Positions 40,201 to 50,750 of a DNA stretch of 64,000 nucleotides are shown piece by piece. A program made the translations under genes and the position numbers. Source of the DNA: Taenia hydatigena (lineage: Eukaryota; Platyhelminthes; Cestoda; Cyclophyllidea; Taeniidae). The notes under the pieces were generated by a model. That model was given only the letters and a program-made list of their open reading frames with translations, searched no databases and was not told the origin of the DNA. The stretch is from assembly GCA_036345935.2 (NCBI GenBank), contig JADWOT020000006.1:7910519-7974518 (forward strand). Direction: 5' to 3'. Each line of letters begins with the position of its first letter. Within the stretch, counting starts at the first letter, position 1.

Positions 40201-43200
40201 TCTGCCAACTCGGGAATAAAAATGACCATCAGTGTTTTAAATCTAACACAGCTACAAAATGATGAACAAACTTTGCCAGTAAATGAGTAAGAATTAATCA
40301 TGATATGTCCGACATGTTTGTTTTGTCGTCATAGCCTTTTATTGTTAAATACGCCCTTAACGAATACATCAAACAGGGGAAAGCACTCCCCAAAGTTCTC
40401 TGTTTTTTATCGAAATTGGGAATTAAGTAACTAATCAATCTCATAAAAGTACCTCATTGAACACGAAAATGAAATGCGAAATTCACTAAATTAGTTCAAA
40501 GCTGTCTCTTGATGTAACCTTTGCAACAGAGGCAAAGTTCCGCCATTTGTTGTAAGATTTTACCCAAACCGGATTCGGAAATGCAGTCATCTAATGCAAA
40601 AGGATTTAAAGCCTAAAGCATAATTAACAACGTTAAAGCATTTCACGGCTCAATTCACGTTTAATTTTGTAGAAAGAACTGACATTTGAGTAAAGAAGAA
40701 ATGCCATAGCCTTGATGTTCTTCTGATTTTAGCTCTCCGAAAAAACATAATTGGCGTCATTCTTTGAAGTAAAATGTATCACGAGCGCCGTATACACTAT
40801 TGTTAAGCGTCTAAAGTAAAGTGACTTTTATTAATTTTTGCAGAGCACGGAGCATAACAGATAACCAAGTGGTTCTTGAGACTTTTTATTTCTAACCGAA
40901 CCAAAAACATCTTGTGTATCATTTTGGAACATAGAGCGCTTTTTGGTTTTCTGCATAATTCCAGGAAACAAAACCACCCATAGAAGATGAATGACAGGCG
41001 AAACCTATCGTTTTCGTGGAATTTTTTAAGGGAACAAAAATTCTACTCTGCAACAAAAAATCAGGGCAATCGCTCATACACCAGGCGATTTCAGTTCATT
41101 AGTGGAATAACTTCCGTCACAACAACAGTGATTCCATGACAGTTGCGCAGAAATCGCACGAGATAAATTGGCATCACTCGCAAGACGGCATTGCGCGCTA
41201 CTGATGGAGCTGTCGCAAATCTCCAATCACCGTCTTTATCATTCACTTTGGTTTAATAGCATTGCTAAACTTATTCTCTGTAACTTTAGTTTGATCAACA
41301 AAAATAAATAAAACAAAATAACTTAAGCCAGAAACTAAGGTAGTGTTAAAATAATATTGGCGTGCTGTTTACATAAAGCTTGCTAAAATCAACTTTACTT
41401 TAAGATCCTACCTGCATGCCTTAAAATCGCCAAATTTTGAACACCGAAACACTGTTTAAGAGTAATAATTAGCCTTATACATCCTACTGCGTTTCTGTCT
41501 AATCCCATAAGCCTTGCGGAATTTTCAGGATTACGTCCAAACTTTTAGAGACTAGAGGAAGCTCTGCAGAAGAAAATAACGAACACTTTGTTAATAAACT
41601 CTTTAGTACTTGGCTTTTATTCAGGTGACCGATGCGCTTGTCATCCTAGTATCCTTTGTCTCGGACATATCCTACATAAAGCTGGACTCGCAGGAAATCT
41701 CAGCGATGGTGATTCTTCTACTCTGGCGAATTGTACGTCTCATCAACGGTAGGTGGACACAATTCGATGTACGTGCACCGCACGTGTTCACTGTCTACGT
41801 AGAAAGGAGACTGGCTTCAAAGCAGATCTCGGCTTGAAATACTTCAGCATAAATTGCAAAAGCACGATAGTAATGCCATGGGCAAGAATTGGAATAATTG
41901 CATAACTCTTCTTCACAAATTTAGCTCGAGATACGTGAAGGGTAATTAGCTTCATTTACACCCACACTGCTATGTTCACACATGGGCACTAAGAAGCTAT
42001 TTTTAGGTAAAACATGACCTTTAGTACCTACACACACTTTGTGCAGAATTATTGTTTCAAAAAGGGCATAATCAAGAAATCTCGCTCAATGAATTCGGGG
42101 GTAATCATTAACTGGTGGCAGTTTACCATCGTGCTCATTCGCTCAATCAGAAGCATTTCGCCGTTTTCTCCCACCCATGTCAGAAGTTCTTTACATAGTG
42201 CAGCCGTTTACACGGAAACGAGTATCATCCCAAGGTGGGGCGGAAAAAGTTTACTAAGATGGAAACAATTTATTTGAGTGACACCGGAACTCATTAGGGT
42301 TAATTACTTGTTGTGCCGCGCAATACTATGCTTGACTGTGAGATGATGACATATTAAAATGGGGAGGTGTTAAAAGTTTCCAGAGCCTTGAGGTCAATCA
42401 AATCAAACAGAATTAAGATGAATTTATAGGCACCGCTCATTTTTATGTTAGAGTAAACAAACAAATTCTTATTCGTGCCGACCTTTTTGAAGCCCTCTAT
42501 CAGTTGACAAAAATACGGAAGATTTGAAGTTGCAAAAATAGCCTGACGAAACGAAATTCCTAAGAGTCACTGCACTTGACTGCAACAGGAGGGTTGTTTT
42601 GAATTTTAGCAATGTTGATGTACGAAAGACAACGCTGTGAATTTAGGGTGATTTTGCAGAAACGTGCGCGGCGCCTTCAAGAACGAAAGGTTGATAACCT
42701 TCAACGGAATAAAGAACTGTTTCAGGTGAGAATCATCAGAATCATACAAACTGATTAATTCCAGGTTTACATCAATTTAAACATTTACCGCGATGTTGTG
42801 CTAAACTACTGCTACTGAAGTCATTTGAATCAGTTGACTTTAACGTTGTACAGTCATCGAATCTCTGTTTGCTTCTCGAAACTCCGTAGAAACATATCAC
42901 GAATCTGGAAGAGCTGGCCAGAAACCTTGGATGCTCAGAAGAATCCATCAGGGACTGTAAACCTCGTTGTAAGTCAATTATGAAAGCGTTTAAATTTGAT
43001 TAAAACAAGTCAGCTTTTTGTAAAATTGCTTGCACCTCTAGATGTGTATCACTCGAAAGAGCAGACCCAAAATGCCTTGAAATCAATTGCTGCCCTGACA
43101 ACTGGCTTTATGGGCGGACTTGTTGGGGCTCCGATTGCTCAAAAGGAGTCCCTAACTCGATTCACAGCCTACAGCCCCCCCACGCACAATACCAATCGGG

Positions 43201-46200
43201 TATGTGGCAGTGCCAAGTTTTACGGAAGTCGCCACTTACTCTGACTTAAGACTTTGCACTCGCAGAGCTCAGATTGGCATAGTCTCTTGGGTAAATATTT
43301 AGAACGTGTTTGTTCTACTTTTTAGATATTCAGTGTCATACACATCAACAATTACTGTCTTTTGGTAAAATACGGGAGTTTCCCTACTTTGTGATACATA
43401 CTTTGAATTAATATTTTCAGACAATGATTAAAGAATCCATTTTGATGGCAAGTTATTATAAACAGTTGAAAATCTTGCTATTTGTTTTATTCTACCATCG
43501 TAGTTTATATGGCAAAAGTGAGTCCATAAGGACCTGATTAAGGCCACGTGAACGACCCCACGCATAACCAATCGCTAGGGCTTAGCGATTATGAATAGCG
43601 TGATTTTCCTCTTGAACAATCAAGTGCCCAGATTAAATTGCTTTACAGTCCTTGACGGCTTGATGAGAAAACTTACAAGTAATAGTTATCAACGAAATAA
43701 TATATAGGTGACACTACTGATATAGTAAGATGCTGCTTACAAGGGTAGACCTTTGGCAAACGGCCAACAAGATTCTAAGCCTTGGCCTGATTTTTGCTTA
43801 CATCACTTCCAAAATGCAAGAATCATGTCATGCAATGGCAATTTTTGCAAATTTTGTGTTGATTTTATTATAACAAAATCAAAATGTAAAGAAATTTGCA
43901 CTACTTCTCATCGGACATAATAAAAAGTTTCGAGTAAAACGAATTAGCCGGCCATAAAATATTCCCAACAGTCCAAAAATGAACGATTTTAGCGCCTTTT
44001 TCTTCAGGCATTCATACATCACTTAAGCACATTAAATGCATCGCGATCCGCTTAATTTCTTGAAAAGGAAATAATGGTGTGCCTTTGATAATGAATGCCC
44101 TCAAAAGAACCTTTAAGTGCTATGGAACTTATTTGGATATTTAATGGATGTTTAACGGACCCTCATTGGTGCTGATACTCATCTGCGTTAACCGAGATGC
44201 AAACGGAAAAGGTATGCATGCTTGGATTATTTTACTATTATTCCTAGCTAGTTTGTATTAAAGGCTTTAAATGTCCGGAATGCACTTTGCCCGGCTTTAT
44301 GTCACCTGTCGCACGCGCAACGAGTCGCATTCCCCATCTTGGTTATTATGCGCATGTCCTCTACGCATGCATTTTCCTGCACAGCTAAGTGCTTTTTCAT
44401 CCAAGATATTTGTTAGCAGATATATGGGCCCGATATCTTTTTTCTAAGTCATCGAAATACCTAGTCTTCCATTGCTTTTTAAGGAGAACAGTGCCTAACT
44501 TAATTGGTTTTGACAGCTAAAACCAATGCACATTGTTGAGATATCACTGCCTTTATTTTTGGTAAATCCAATTTTTTCGCCATTAATTGTGCTTCTTTAC
44601 AGCCAACATCAATTGAAATGAATTGTATTAAGTTAAATAAATCATTCTTCAAAGTAAAAAATTGCTTGTTTGCGTTGTCTATGTGAATTTCAGCGATTTC
44701 CTTGAGTTGCTTATTTAAGACCGCAATGCTTTGTTGGCTGACTTTTTCCGATTACTTTAATGAAAATTTCCCACAGTAGTGTCACTTAGGTAAAGTGAGG
44801 CTAAAAAATAAATGCTTATGTATAATAGCGACTGCAGTGTTAGTCTCTCTTGACAAAAGTCCCTCAATCAACAACAAGAGAAACACTTGGCTGATTGCTC
44901 AATCCTGGCATCATTTTTACTGAAGGTGAAATCCATTATGATCAAACTGAACAATTGTGCTGTCAAGTAAAGTGATAAAATTTGAGAACGCAATTCTTCA
45001 CAACTTTAGTATGAACATTTTTTCCGAAATTATGAGGCATTGAAGCAACAAAGATTTGACGTTTTATGATTACATAATTGTTTACGCGGCAGCTGGAAAG
45101 ATGTCATAAGCAAATGACTTGAAATTCTACTAAAGAAATAAATTAAATGAGTAAATCCGCCCATCGATAAGCGTTCTTAAATTATCGTGATGATGTCAGG
45201 TAGAGTAACACACAACAATGCACTAAGTTCAAAACACTGCCTATAAATATTTCAATGTCATATTTTAGGTCTCTCAATCATCTTTAGCTGCAGGTGACAC
45301 CTGTTCTTCTGGTGCCTACGACTCCCTGAATAGCTGTAAGGGAATAATGACATCGCTCACTCACGAGGATGGTGCTTCTAGCCCGGGCAGCCTTAACTCT
45401 CTTCCCACCTCAAGTCGAAAGGAACTAATGATGCGCAGCCAGGCGGAAAATCTGGTTCGTAACGTACTGTTGCATCAAATCAGCAACGCAATTGAGGAGA
45501 GCGAGGCCGCCTTTTACCACCAGCATTGCTTCTCACCGCGGCGCAAAAATAGCGGACCCGAGCGGCCAGAAAGAACCCTCCTGAAGGGTCTTTTTAGCGG
45601 TGCCTATCGCAAGCAGGTCTCCTTTGAAGGACGAAAGGAAAGGGGGAAAAGCCTAGAGTAAAAGTCTGCTGACATTGCGTTTCGATTATGTCTAAACCTG
45701 GACAAATTGAGGGGTATAATTTTCAATTTACCAATTGAATCTGGCTCCCAATGCCAAAGTTCGGCCATAGAAAAAAGTACAAAAAAGGAAATTTTAAAGA
45801 AAAATAAATAACCAAAGATACGACACTACTTTATATTTGCACAACAAGGTTAAGAAAATGACAGTTATTTTGGTAGGTCTGAAAATTCTGGAATCGGCGT
45901 ATAAAGAAAAGTGCAGCATCGAACTTCTTCGTCCGACACAAAACAATGTGTACTCGAGGATTTTTTTCGTTTTTATAAAGAGCCCTACTATATTTGCGCA
46001 GATTTTTAGGCGGAGTAAAATAGTTTAAAACAGTGCTAGTAAATCTGAAGTATCCAACAAGGCGGCTGTGGTTTTATGCATCGCATTAATAACTGCAAAT
46101 GGTGACCATTTATGTCTAAAACAGATTTAATGATCATTTGTGCCATATGAATGAAATATGGAAGTGTTCATCCATTTGGGATGCAACTTTGATGGCGAAA

Positions 46201-49200
46201 TGTAACATGTAAGTAGGAGTAGAAAGGCTAATATGCTTATAAACATAAATGGTGTTGATTTGGTTTGCTGCACTTCTGTTTGCTGATTTTACTGCCTCCT
46301 ACACGTGTGCTGGAGATTCAGAGGTACTGCTTCATGTCCGGCTGAATATTTATAGGGTCCACAATTGTCTAAGGCTGGTTCTAAGTCCTCACCCTCCATT
46401 TGAAAAGATGTGATTCGAATCAGAGTCACTGCCGATTGCCACATTTCTATGCACATTCACCGAGTCTAGCAGTTGCCCATGCTCCATATCAAATGGGAGC
46501 GCTCTTTTGAACAACCTTTCTAGCTGGAGCACTTTGATGTTTCTTGGATTATAATTCGTGCCATTACGATTTACCACCTTGCGCGCCTCATACATTTCTG
46601 TAACCAAACCTGAGTGCTTTTACAATTTACTAGAGACTTTGGAAAAATTGTTTACTTTGTTTAATCAAAAACGGCGAGCTTAACCACGTGCCCTCGCACA
46701 AACTTTGTGTTTACAAATTAACATTTGCAGAGCTTGAAAAACCTTAAATGCCCGCAAACTAAAGAAGATCCATTCACTATTCGTGCGTTTCTATTCAGAG
46801 TTGCATAAACTAGGCTTTTTAGGGTCTAAGTGTGATAGATTTTTTTGTGAAAAAGAACTATAGGTTAAACTGACCAAATTAGATTAGGGTTTGCTTAAAA
46901 ACAAGTCAGATTAGCCAATCATGTTGAAAAGCTCTTGCTCGTTTTAACTTATTTGCTGTGCTTTACATAATGTGTAAATCTAAAGCAAATAAATATTTGC
47001 CTTAGCATGTGGCAACATAACAAACACTTTATATGATTATTTTTAACACAGAATAGGTAGTTCGTGCGTAGCACTTGACATCTAGTAATAGTTATGATGA
47101 CTGCGGTATAAGTGGCAACAAGTTCTGATTGCTGACACTAAATTTTAATTAGTTATCCAGAGAACTGTAATTTTGTACAATTCTTCAACTTATATGATCC
47201 ACCACTAAACACAACCCTTACGTTAAGCATTTGGAGGATAGATTTTCGAAGTTCGTAAATCCATTTAAGGAATTAACATAATTTTGTGGAACTGAATATA
47301 TGGAGCATAGGGTAAACAACTCTTGATTGATTATTTGATCTTCATTCGGAGGATGTTAACGCCATTTTACCAAACTCACAAATGTCTTCATTGTTTAATA
47401 ACGGGTCGAAGTACAAAACAATTGTATTTTGCATTTTTGAAAGCCACATTAAACTGAAGTTAGGACTTTTGCCACGAATCGAGCAAGAACAACTTTTGAT
47501 TCAAAGTTCGAATGTTTTCACCTAGTCGAACCTTTAACTCTTTTCAGTCTCGGAATCGCTCCCATAAACACCCACCGTCGACAAACCCTTGGTCCATTGA
47601 ACAAGCTGAGCATCCACCTTTCCCGTCGGGGCCTTATAAATCCACTTTATCAGAAGCATCACCAGGTCACTAACGCGGCCTTTGATACTGACGAGTCCGA
47701 ATCCGCCTCCATCCGCCTCAGCTTACCCCACCAACGGGTTCTAACGCTGCCAGACGAGGGTGCTCCCCGATTCACAGATAGCTCCCAATCCCCTCTCCCC
47801 ACTGCTCCTATCCTCCAGATCAACGAAGTCGAAACTCACGACGAAGGCGAGGACAACACTGATGAGGGCGATTGCGGAGGTATCAGTGACAATGAAACTG
47901 TGGAAGGTGTCTGCAGTGACGGTAAGGATTCCGAAGCTTACGCCGAAGGGAAGGCAAAAACCAAGCGGCGCAGGAGGCGGAAGCAAATTTCTGACACCAG
48001 TGGCTCTTGTCGATCCTCCGAAGGTCTCTCAGTGACGGCAGCGTCTGTCAGTGGCATGCAAGGGTTGACGCGCAGAAACTCCTACTGTCATATGCGACTA
48101 ATGCCGCCAGACAAACAGCAGCTTCTCCTACCTGGGAGAAAGGCACGTAGCGAAAATGGCAGCCAGCGTAACATTGTGCGAACCTCCAGTGAACGCAGGT
48201 TCCGCATCAGCCCAATGGTTAGCATAATCAAGGTTATTTTAATAAATTAATTGCCACATGTAATGCGATCACCGTATTCCTTCGAGTGATTTTGAAACTA
48301 TTGAATGGAATTTGTTCTTTTCTCACTCAACGTAAGCATTTTTGTGAACTATCATATTAATGTTGCAGCTTCGTGGTTGTGAGGGGGGCAAATTGGAACT
48401 ATGCGACCATTTATACATCCAATCAACTAGAACTCTAACAACATACTTTTCGCATAACTGCTAGTTTGTTTTCAGCATAAAATGAGCCGAATTGTTCTTT
48501 TTAATGCTAAGGATTTTCATACTCAATTGCAATCGTTAATTTTTATCCGTATCTTTCTTACACGATAAAAATTTATCCAAATGTTCATCTTTCCTGTGAC
48601 AAATATGCAGAAAAGGGCAATAAAAGTTGAAGTGGGTCACAAGACAAAAACATGGGCAGTATTTGGATCTGTTGTAAAAAAATGGTCTGCACCAGGACTG
48701 ATGGATGCCCCTTTTGCGTAAAAGCGGTTTTTTAAAAGAATTGCCCATTACAGAGGCCATAGTTTGTGTGAATTAGTTTTTTTATGGAGGTGATACCATC
48801 TTCTTACTTAAAATCTTCGAAATAAGGATAGTTCATTTCATACAAGACCTGAAAATGTGCGTGAAATTTTTCATTACTGAAACAGGAAGACAAATGGATT
48901 TAGCAAATGCAACCTGTTTGCCTGAGATCCTTAGTTAGGCTGGAAATTATGGCTAAAACCTACCGCCATTACAACTTTACAAAAATATACATGCTGTTTT
49001 CAACCACAAAATATGTGGACATCATTAAAAATTTCTTTTTATTGAAAACAAAAGAACAATTGTATTTGTTTGCAAAATGTTCCATCGACGCCAAACTTAT
49101 ATTAAAACCTTTTGTAGGTAACTTCCCTCCTACCCCTCTTAGACGGTCAAAAATGGATGCCAAAAAGACTACTCCATAATTCGTTTCATTTTATTTACCA

Positions 49201-50160
49201 TTCATGTGGGTTAATCGGTGAAAGCAGTTGCTTTGAAAGGCGATTCTTCTTCTTTACGACACACTTGTATTTAATTGCAATGCTCATTCACAGAATGGAC
49301 TAGCATCTATGCACTGACAAGGCCTAGGCGGTATGGAATGCAGGTAATTTGCGCATGCAAAATAAGCCTAGAAAAACTCGAGTCTCTTAGCGAATTTGCA
49401 TTTTGATTAATGGAGCAATGGACTGTCAACGTCCCTAATGTATTATTCGTAATGGATCCTTTCAAATGCTCAATGTAGTAGATTTACGAATTTTCACTTA
49501 CAATTCAGTGGCGAAGTCTGTCACCTTTGAAGCTCTCAATTTGCTTTACACTTACCAACAACTTACCCTGATGATGTTTTTAGTGTAGATGAAGTACTCG
49601 CACCGAGCATAAATCAGTAATAATTTTCCCATGCACTTATGTATTTACTGATGCATTGACTAGGCATTTTCTCGAAAATGAAGTAGCAAAAACCACTTTT
49701 TTTCAAGCGTTTGCATTTGAAATTAATGTAAGTACAAACCACTTCGTGAAAACAAAGTTGAGTAAACGCATTTAAAGAATTGCAAACACTCTTCGGATGT
49801 GAATGTACTTCTCTGATAGTTTGCACATTTGTAAGAGTTTACAGTTTAAAACAGTTGAAGCGTGGGCGATTTTTGTCTCTTATGACGGAGCGCAGATCGT
49901 GGTTAATTAAAGTGGTCAACAATGGGATTTTTTCATTTACTAAGGTAAAGAAAATCCAACAAGGTCTTAAGATTTCCACATGTTTGCGCCGCATTTCAGC
50001 TCCCTACGAAATCCTCAGAAATCGTGCACACGGGCAAGGCTCTAAGCAGCTCAGTGGTGGTTCTTTAGGGAGATGCCGTCGAACTCCCCTTCCCACACCA
50101 AAGCATCAGCCAGCTCAAAACCCCTTTATTGTGCCTAAGCGACGACCAGATTCTTTTTGA
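31146..50160 (+). CDS. HVCN1: Hv1/TMEM266-family voltage-sensor protein with a large S1-S2 insert
   Basis: Twelve exons join with consistent phases into about 752 codons plus a stop: 31146-31282, 33794-33919, 35375-35499, 38435-38719, 39706-39923, 41625-41752, 42647-42725, 42890-42968, 43042-43199, 45269-45657, 47548-47921 and 50000-50160. Order: basic cytoplasmic N-terminus, S1 (Asp at the human D112 position), an extracellular insert of about 127 residues, S2, S3 with both acids, S4 (LLLWRIVRLING), a basic coiled coil, then a long Ser/acidic/polybasic tail. Hv1 is a voltage-gated proton channel of plasma membrane and endosomes; TMEM266 is a related voltage sensor with a long tail. D112, E119, F150, K157, D174, D185, R208, R211 and N214 equivalents are kept. 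R205 is Leu and E153 is Phe. Proton conduction is therefore likely but unproven. The start is the first ATG after an in-frame stop at 31104. The last three junctions are less certain than the rest. Confidence 0.88.
31283..33793 (+). other. Hv1-like intron 1
   Basis: Bounded by GTATGC and TTGTAG. Near 32360-32430 a short open stretch ends in a strong donor (CTCAG/GTAAAT), but its phase does not fit exon 2, so it was not called an exon. Confidence 0.7.
33794..33919 (+). CDS. HVCN1: Hv1-like exon 2: N-terminal helix before S1
   Basis: The acceptor is TTTTGTAG and the donor is CAAAG/GTGAAT. It reads YNYELGWANSKTFIKQLAKD then a basic ENRRRQ. Both ends are in phase 2, fitting exon 1 and the S1 exon exactly. 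Confidence 0.78.
35375..35499 (+). CDS. HVCN1: Hv1-like exon 3: S1 segment
   Basis: The acceptor is CTTTTTAG and the donor is CAAA/GTAAGC. It reads WRARCLSRFRSNFAQ then ILLCLLVLVDSGIVISEIIL, aligning with human Hv1 [22 protein letters not shown]. The Asp of LVD matches D112, the Glu of ISE matches E119, and the Glu of ILE replaces D123. A second donor at 35539 (AAAG/GTAAAT) would lengthen the exon by 40 bases. Confidence 0.88.
35500..38434 (+). other. Hv1-like intron 3
   Basis: A 2.9 kb intron between the S1 exon and the insert exon. Nothing coding was recognised inside. Confidence 0.65.
38435..38719 (+). CDS. HVCN1: Hv1-like exon 4: extracellular S1-S2 insert
   Basis: The acceptor is CCTCCCTTCAG and the donor is AAAACG/GTAGCT. 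It enters in phase 1 from exon 3 and exits in phase 1 into exon 5. It starts NYKELFNNHAQHLNYLM and contains HDFKWTGSWCTSIAV and SDFIQCWQTYVKFATRTQEN. No family was recognised. An alternative acceptor at 38391 fits the alternative exon 3 donor at 35539 and would lengthen the loop further. Confidence 0.75.
38720..41624 (+). other. Hv1-like introns 4 and 5 flanking the S2 exon
   Basis: Two introns (38720-39705 and 39924-41624) with the S2 exon between them. No repeats or other genes were recognised. Confidence 0.7.
39706..39923 (+). CDS. HVCN1: Hv1-like exon 5: end of insert and S2
   Basis: The acceptor is CCCTATCAG and the donor is TATGAG/GTCAGT (phase 0). It holds two Cys, the sequon NTT, and S2: MHFVSIGVTGLFIAFTVLKI then VCLGRKFF. 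From the His, S2 aligns with human Hv1 without gaps. It keeps H140, F150 and K157, while the E153 position is Phe. Confidence 0.88.
41625..41752 (+). CDS. HVCN1: Hv1-like exon 6: S3 and S4
   Basis: The acceptor is TTTATTCAG. The donor used is GGTAG/GTGGAC (phase 2), because the nearby ACG/GTAGGT site leads to a stop. S3 reads VTDALVILVSFVSDIS, with the D174 and D185 equivalents. S4 reads SAMVILLLWRIVRLING, matching human LLILLRLWRVARIING with Leu at R205 and Arg at R208 and R211. Confidence 0.9.
42647..42725 (+). CDS. HVCN1: Hv1-like exon 7: start of coiled coil
   Basis: The acceptor is ATTTAG before 42647 and the donor is TTTCAG/GTGAGA. It reads VILQKRARRLQERKVDNLQR then NKELFQ, continuous with S4 as in human [20 protein letters not shown]. 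An alternative acceptor at 42660 stays open but destroys the helix. Confidence 0.8.
42890..42968 (+). CDS. HVCN1: Hv1-like exon 8: coiled coil with conserved Cys
   Basis: The acceptor is CTCCGTAG and the donor is CTCGTT/GTAAGT (phase 1). It reads KHITNLEELARNLGCSEESI. This parallels human KIQHLEFSCSEKEQEI, including the Cys at the C249 position, so a similar parallel dimer is likely. Confidence 0.82.
43042..43199 (+). CDS. HVCN1: Hv1-like exon 9: tail, Gly/Ala-rich
   Basis: The acceptor is CACCTCTAG and the donor is ATCGG/GTATGT (phase 0). It reads SIAALTTGFMGGLVGAPIAQ, then a polar stretch. The short Gly/Ala hydrophobic run might touch the membrane but is too weak to call a transmembrane segment. 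Confidence 0.65.
43200..45268 (+). other. Hv1-like intron 9
   Basis: Bounded by GTATGT and TTTTAG. It contains an 8-bp-arm inverted repeat at 43570-43590. No coding sequence was recognised. Confidence 0.65.
43570..43590. repeat. Perfect inverted repeat, 8-bp arms
   Basis: AATCGCTA, the 5-base spacer GGGCT, then TAGCGATT. It lies in an intron of the Hv1-like gene. Function is unknown. Confidence 0.6.
45269..45657 (+). CDS. HVCN1: Hv1-like exon 10: tail
   Basis: The acceptor is ATATTTTAG before 45269, in phase 0, and the frame is open for 129 codons. It is Ser-rich at the start, then reads RSQAENLVRNVLLHQISNAI, a probable helix. The donor GA/GTAAAA at 45658 lies just before the in-frame stop (TAA at 45659-45661) and is the only one fitting the phase of exon 11. 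If unused, the protein ends here. Confidence 0.65.
45658..47547 (+). other. Hv1-like intron 10
   Basis: A 1.9 kb AT-rich stretch between tail exons. A further small exon here cannot be excluded, because the donor at 45658 is weak. Confidence 0.5.
47548..47921 (+). CDS. HVCN1: Hv1-like exon 11: acidic, Ser-rich tail (may extend to 48217)
   Basis: The acceptor is CTCTTTTCAG before 47548, phase 2 in. A strong donor GACG/GTAAGG at 47922 fits the phase of the last exon. The frame nevertheless stays open to 48247 and still looks coding. It includes a polybasic run (KTKRRRRRKQ) and Arg-rich kinase-like sites (RRNS, RTSS), so a longer form ending at a donor after 48217 is possible. The early part is rich in Asp, Glu and Ser. 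Confidence 0.6.
47922..49999 (+). other. Hv1-like intron 11, or longer exon 11 plus intron
   Basis: The first 300 bases keep the coding frame of exon 11 and look coding. The rest is AT-rich without recognised exons. Confidence 0.5.
50000..50160 (+). CDS. HVCN1: Hv1-like exon 12: C-terminus
   Basis: The acceptor is GCATTTCAG before 50000 and the stop TGA is at 50158-50160. With phase 1 in, it reads APYEILRNRAHGQGSKQLSG and ends in a Pro/Arg-rich stretch with RRTPLPTPK. If entered in phase 0 from the longer exon 11 it would instead give a short end finishing SSSVVVL. AATAAA signals follow at 50284. Confidence 0.6.
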
Positions 50161-50283
50161 CGTAGAATTAACACGTGCGTATGCAAAGGAGACCTGTGGT
50201 TCCCGGACCTCCCAGAAAAATTGATAATGTGTACTACCTATCCATCCGCCTATCTTTGTTCAATACCAATTTCATATCTACTT

Positions 50284-50299
50284 AATAAACGGAAATAAA
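50284..50299 (+). terminator. Polyadenylation signals of the Hv1-like gene
   Basis: Two AATAAA hexamers, at 50284-50289 and 50294-50299, lie about 125 bases after the stop. Their spacing fits a short 3' UTR. Confidence 0.65.
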
Positions 50300-50733
50300 C
50301 GGTATTTTTGAAGACTTCATTGCAAAAGTAAGTTTCAACTCTATGTATTAGCAGAAGGCAAGATTCACCATGGTAAATGCAAAGCAATTAAGAAGAGCAA
50401 TTAAGCTTAAATACTCTCGAATCGGATGGTCTCACAACAACCAAAGGCTGGGATGCCACATGCTATAATTTGGATGAAGTACTACAATCGCAATATCCTT
50501 ATTTGCATAAATATTTTCAACAAATAATAGGATTATCCGTATAGTAGGGATATACCAATGACAACCATGTACAATTTTCATAGTTTTGGTATATCGTCGA
50601 GTAAAACTTGCACACAAAATCTCAAACTGCGTGATTTCTTGGAGAAAATTTGCAATCCTTTAAAGGGCTTCAGTTATCTAAGAGAGAACCAGACCAGTTT
50701 CTCAACCCCTTAAGCTGCCAGCATTGATGCAAT

Positions 50734-50750
50734 GGGGGGGGAGAGGGGGG
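50734..50750 (+). repeat. G-rich tract
   Basis: Eight G, then AGA, then six G. It has enough consecutive G for a quadruplex, about 430 bases beyond the polyadenylation signals of the Hv1-like gene. Confidence 0.6.

Noticed and set aside
42014..42277. Open frame after S4 as a continuation of the channel
   Set aside because: It has no homology, and the phase-matched exon at 42647 gives the expected post-S4 basic helix directly.
47741..47986. Other-frame and minus-strand open frames over Hv1-like exon 11
   Set aside because: They overlap the longer, phase-consistent coding frame and show no independent support.
48907..49179. Plus-strand 90-codon frame in the last intron of the Hv1-like gene
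   Set aside because: AT-driven Lys/Phe/Tyr/Leu-rich translation with no splice sites fitting the gene's phases.
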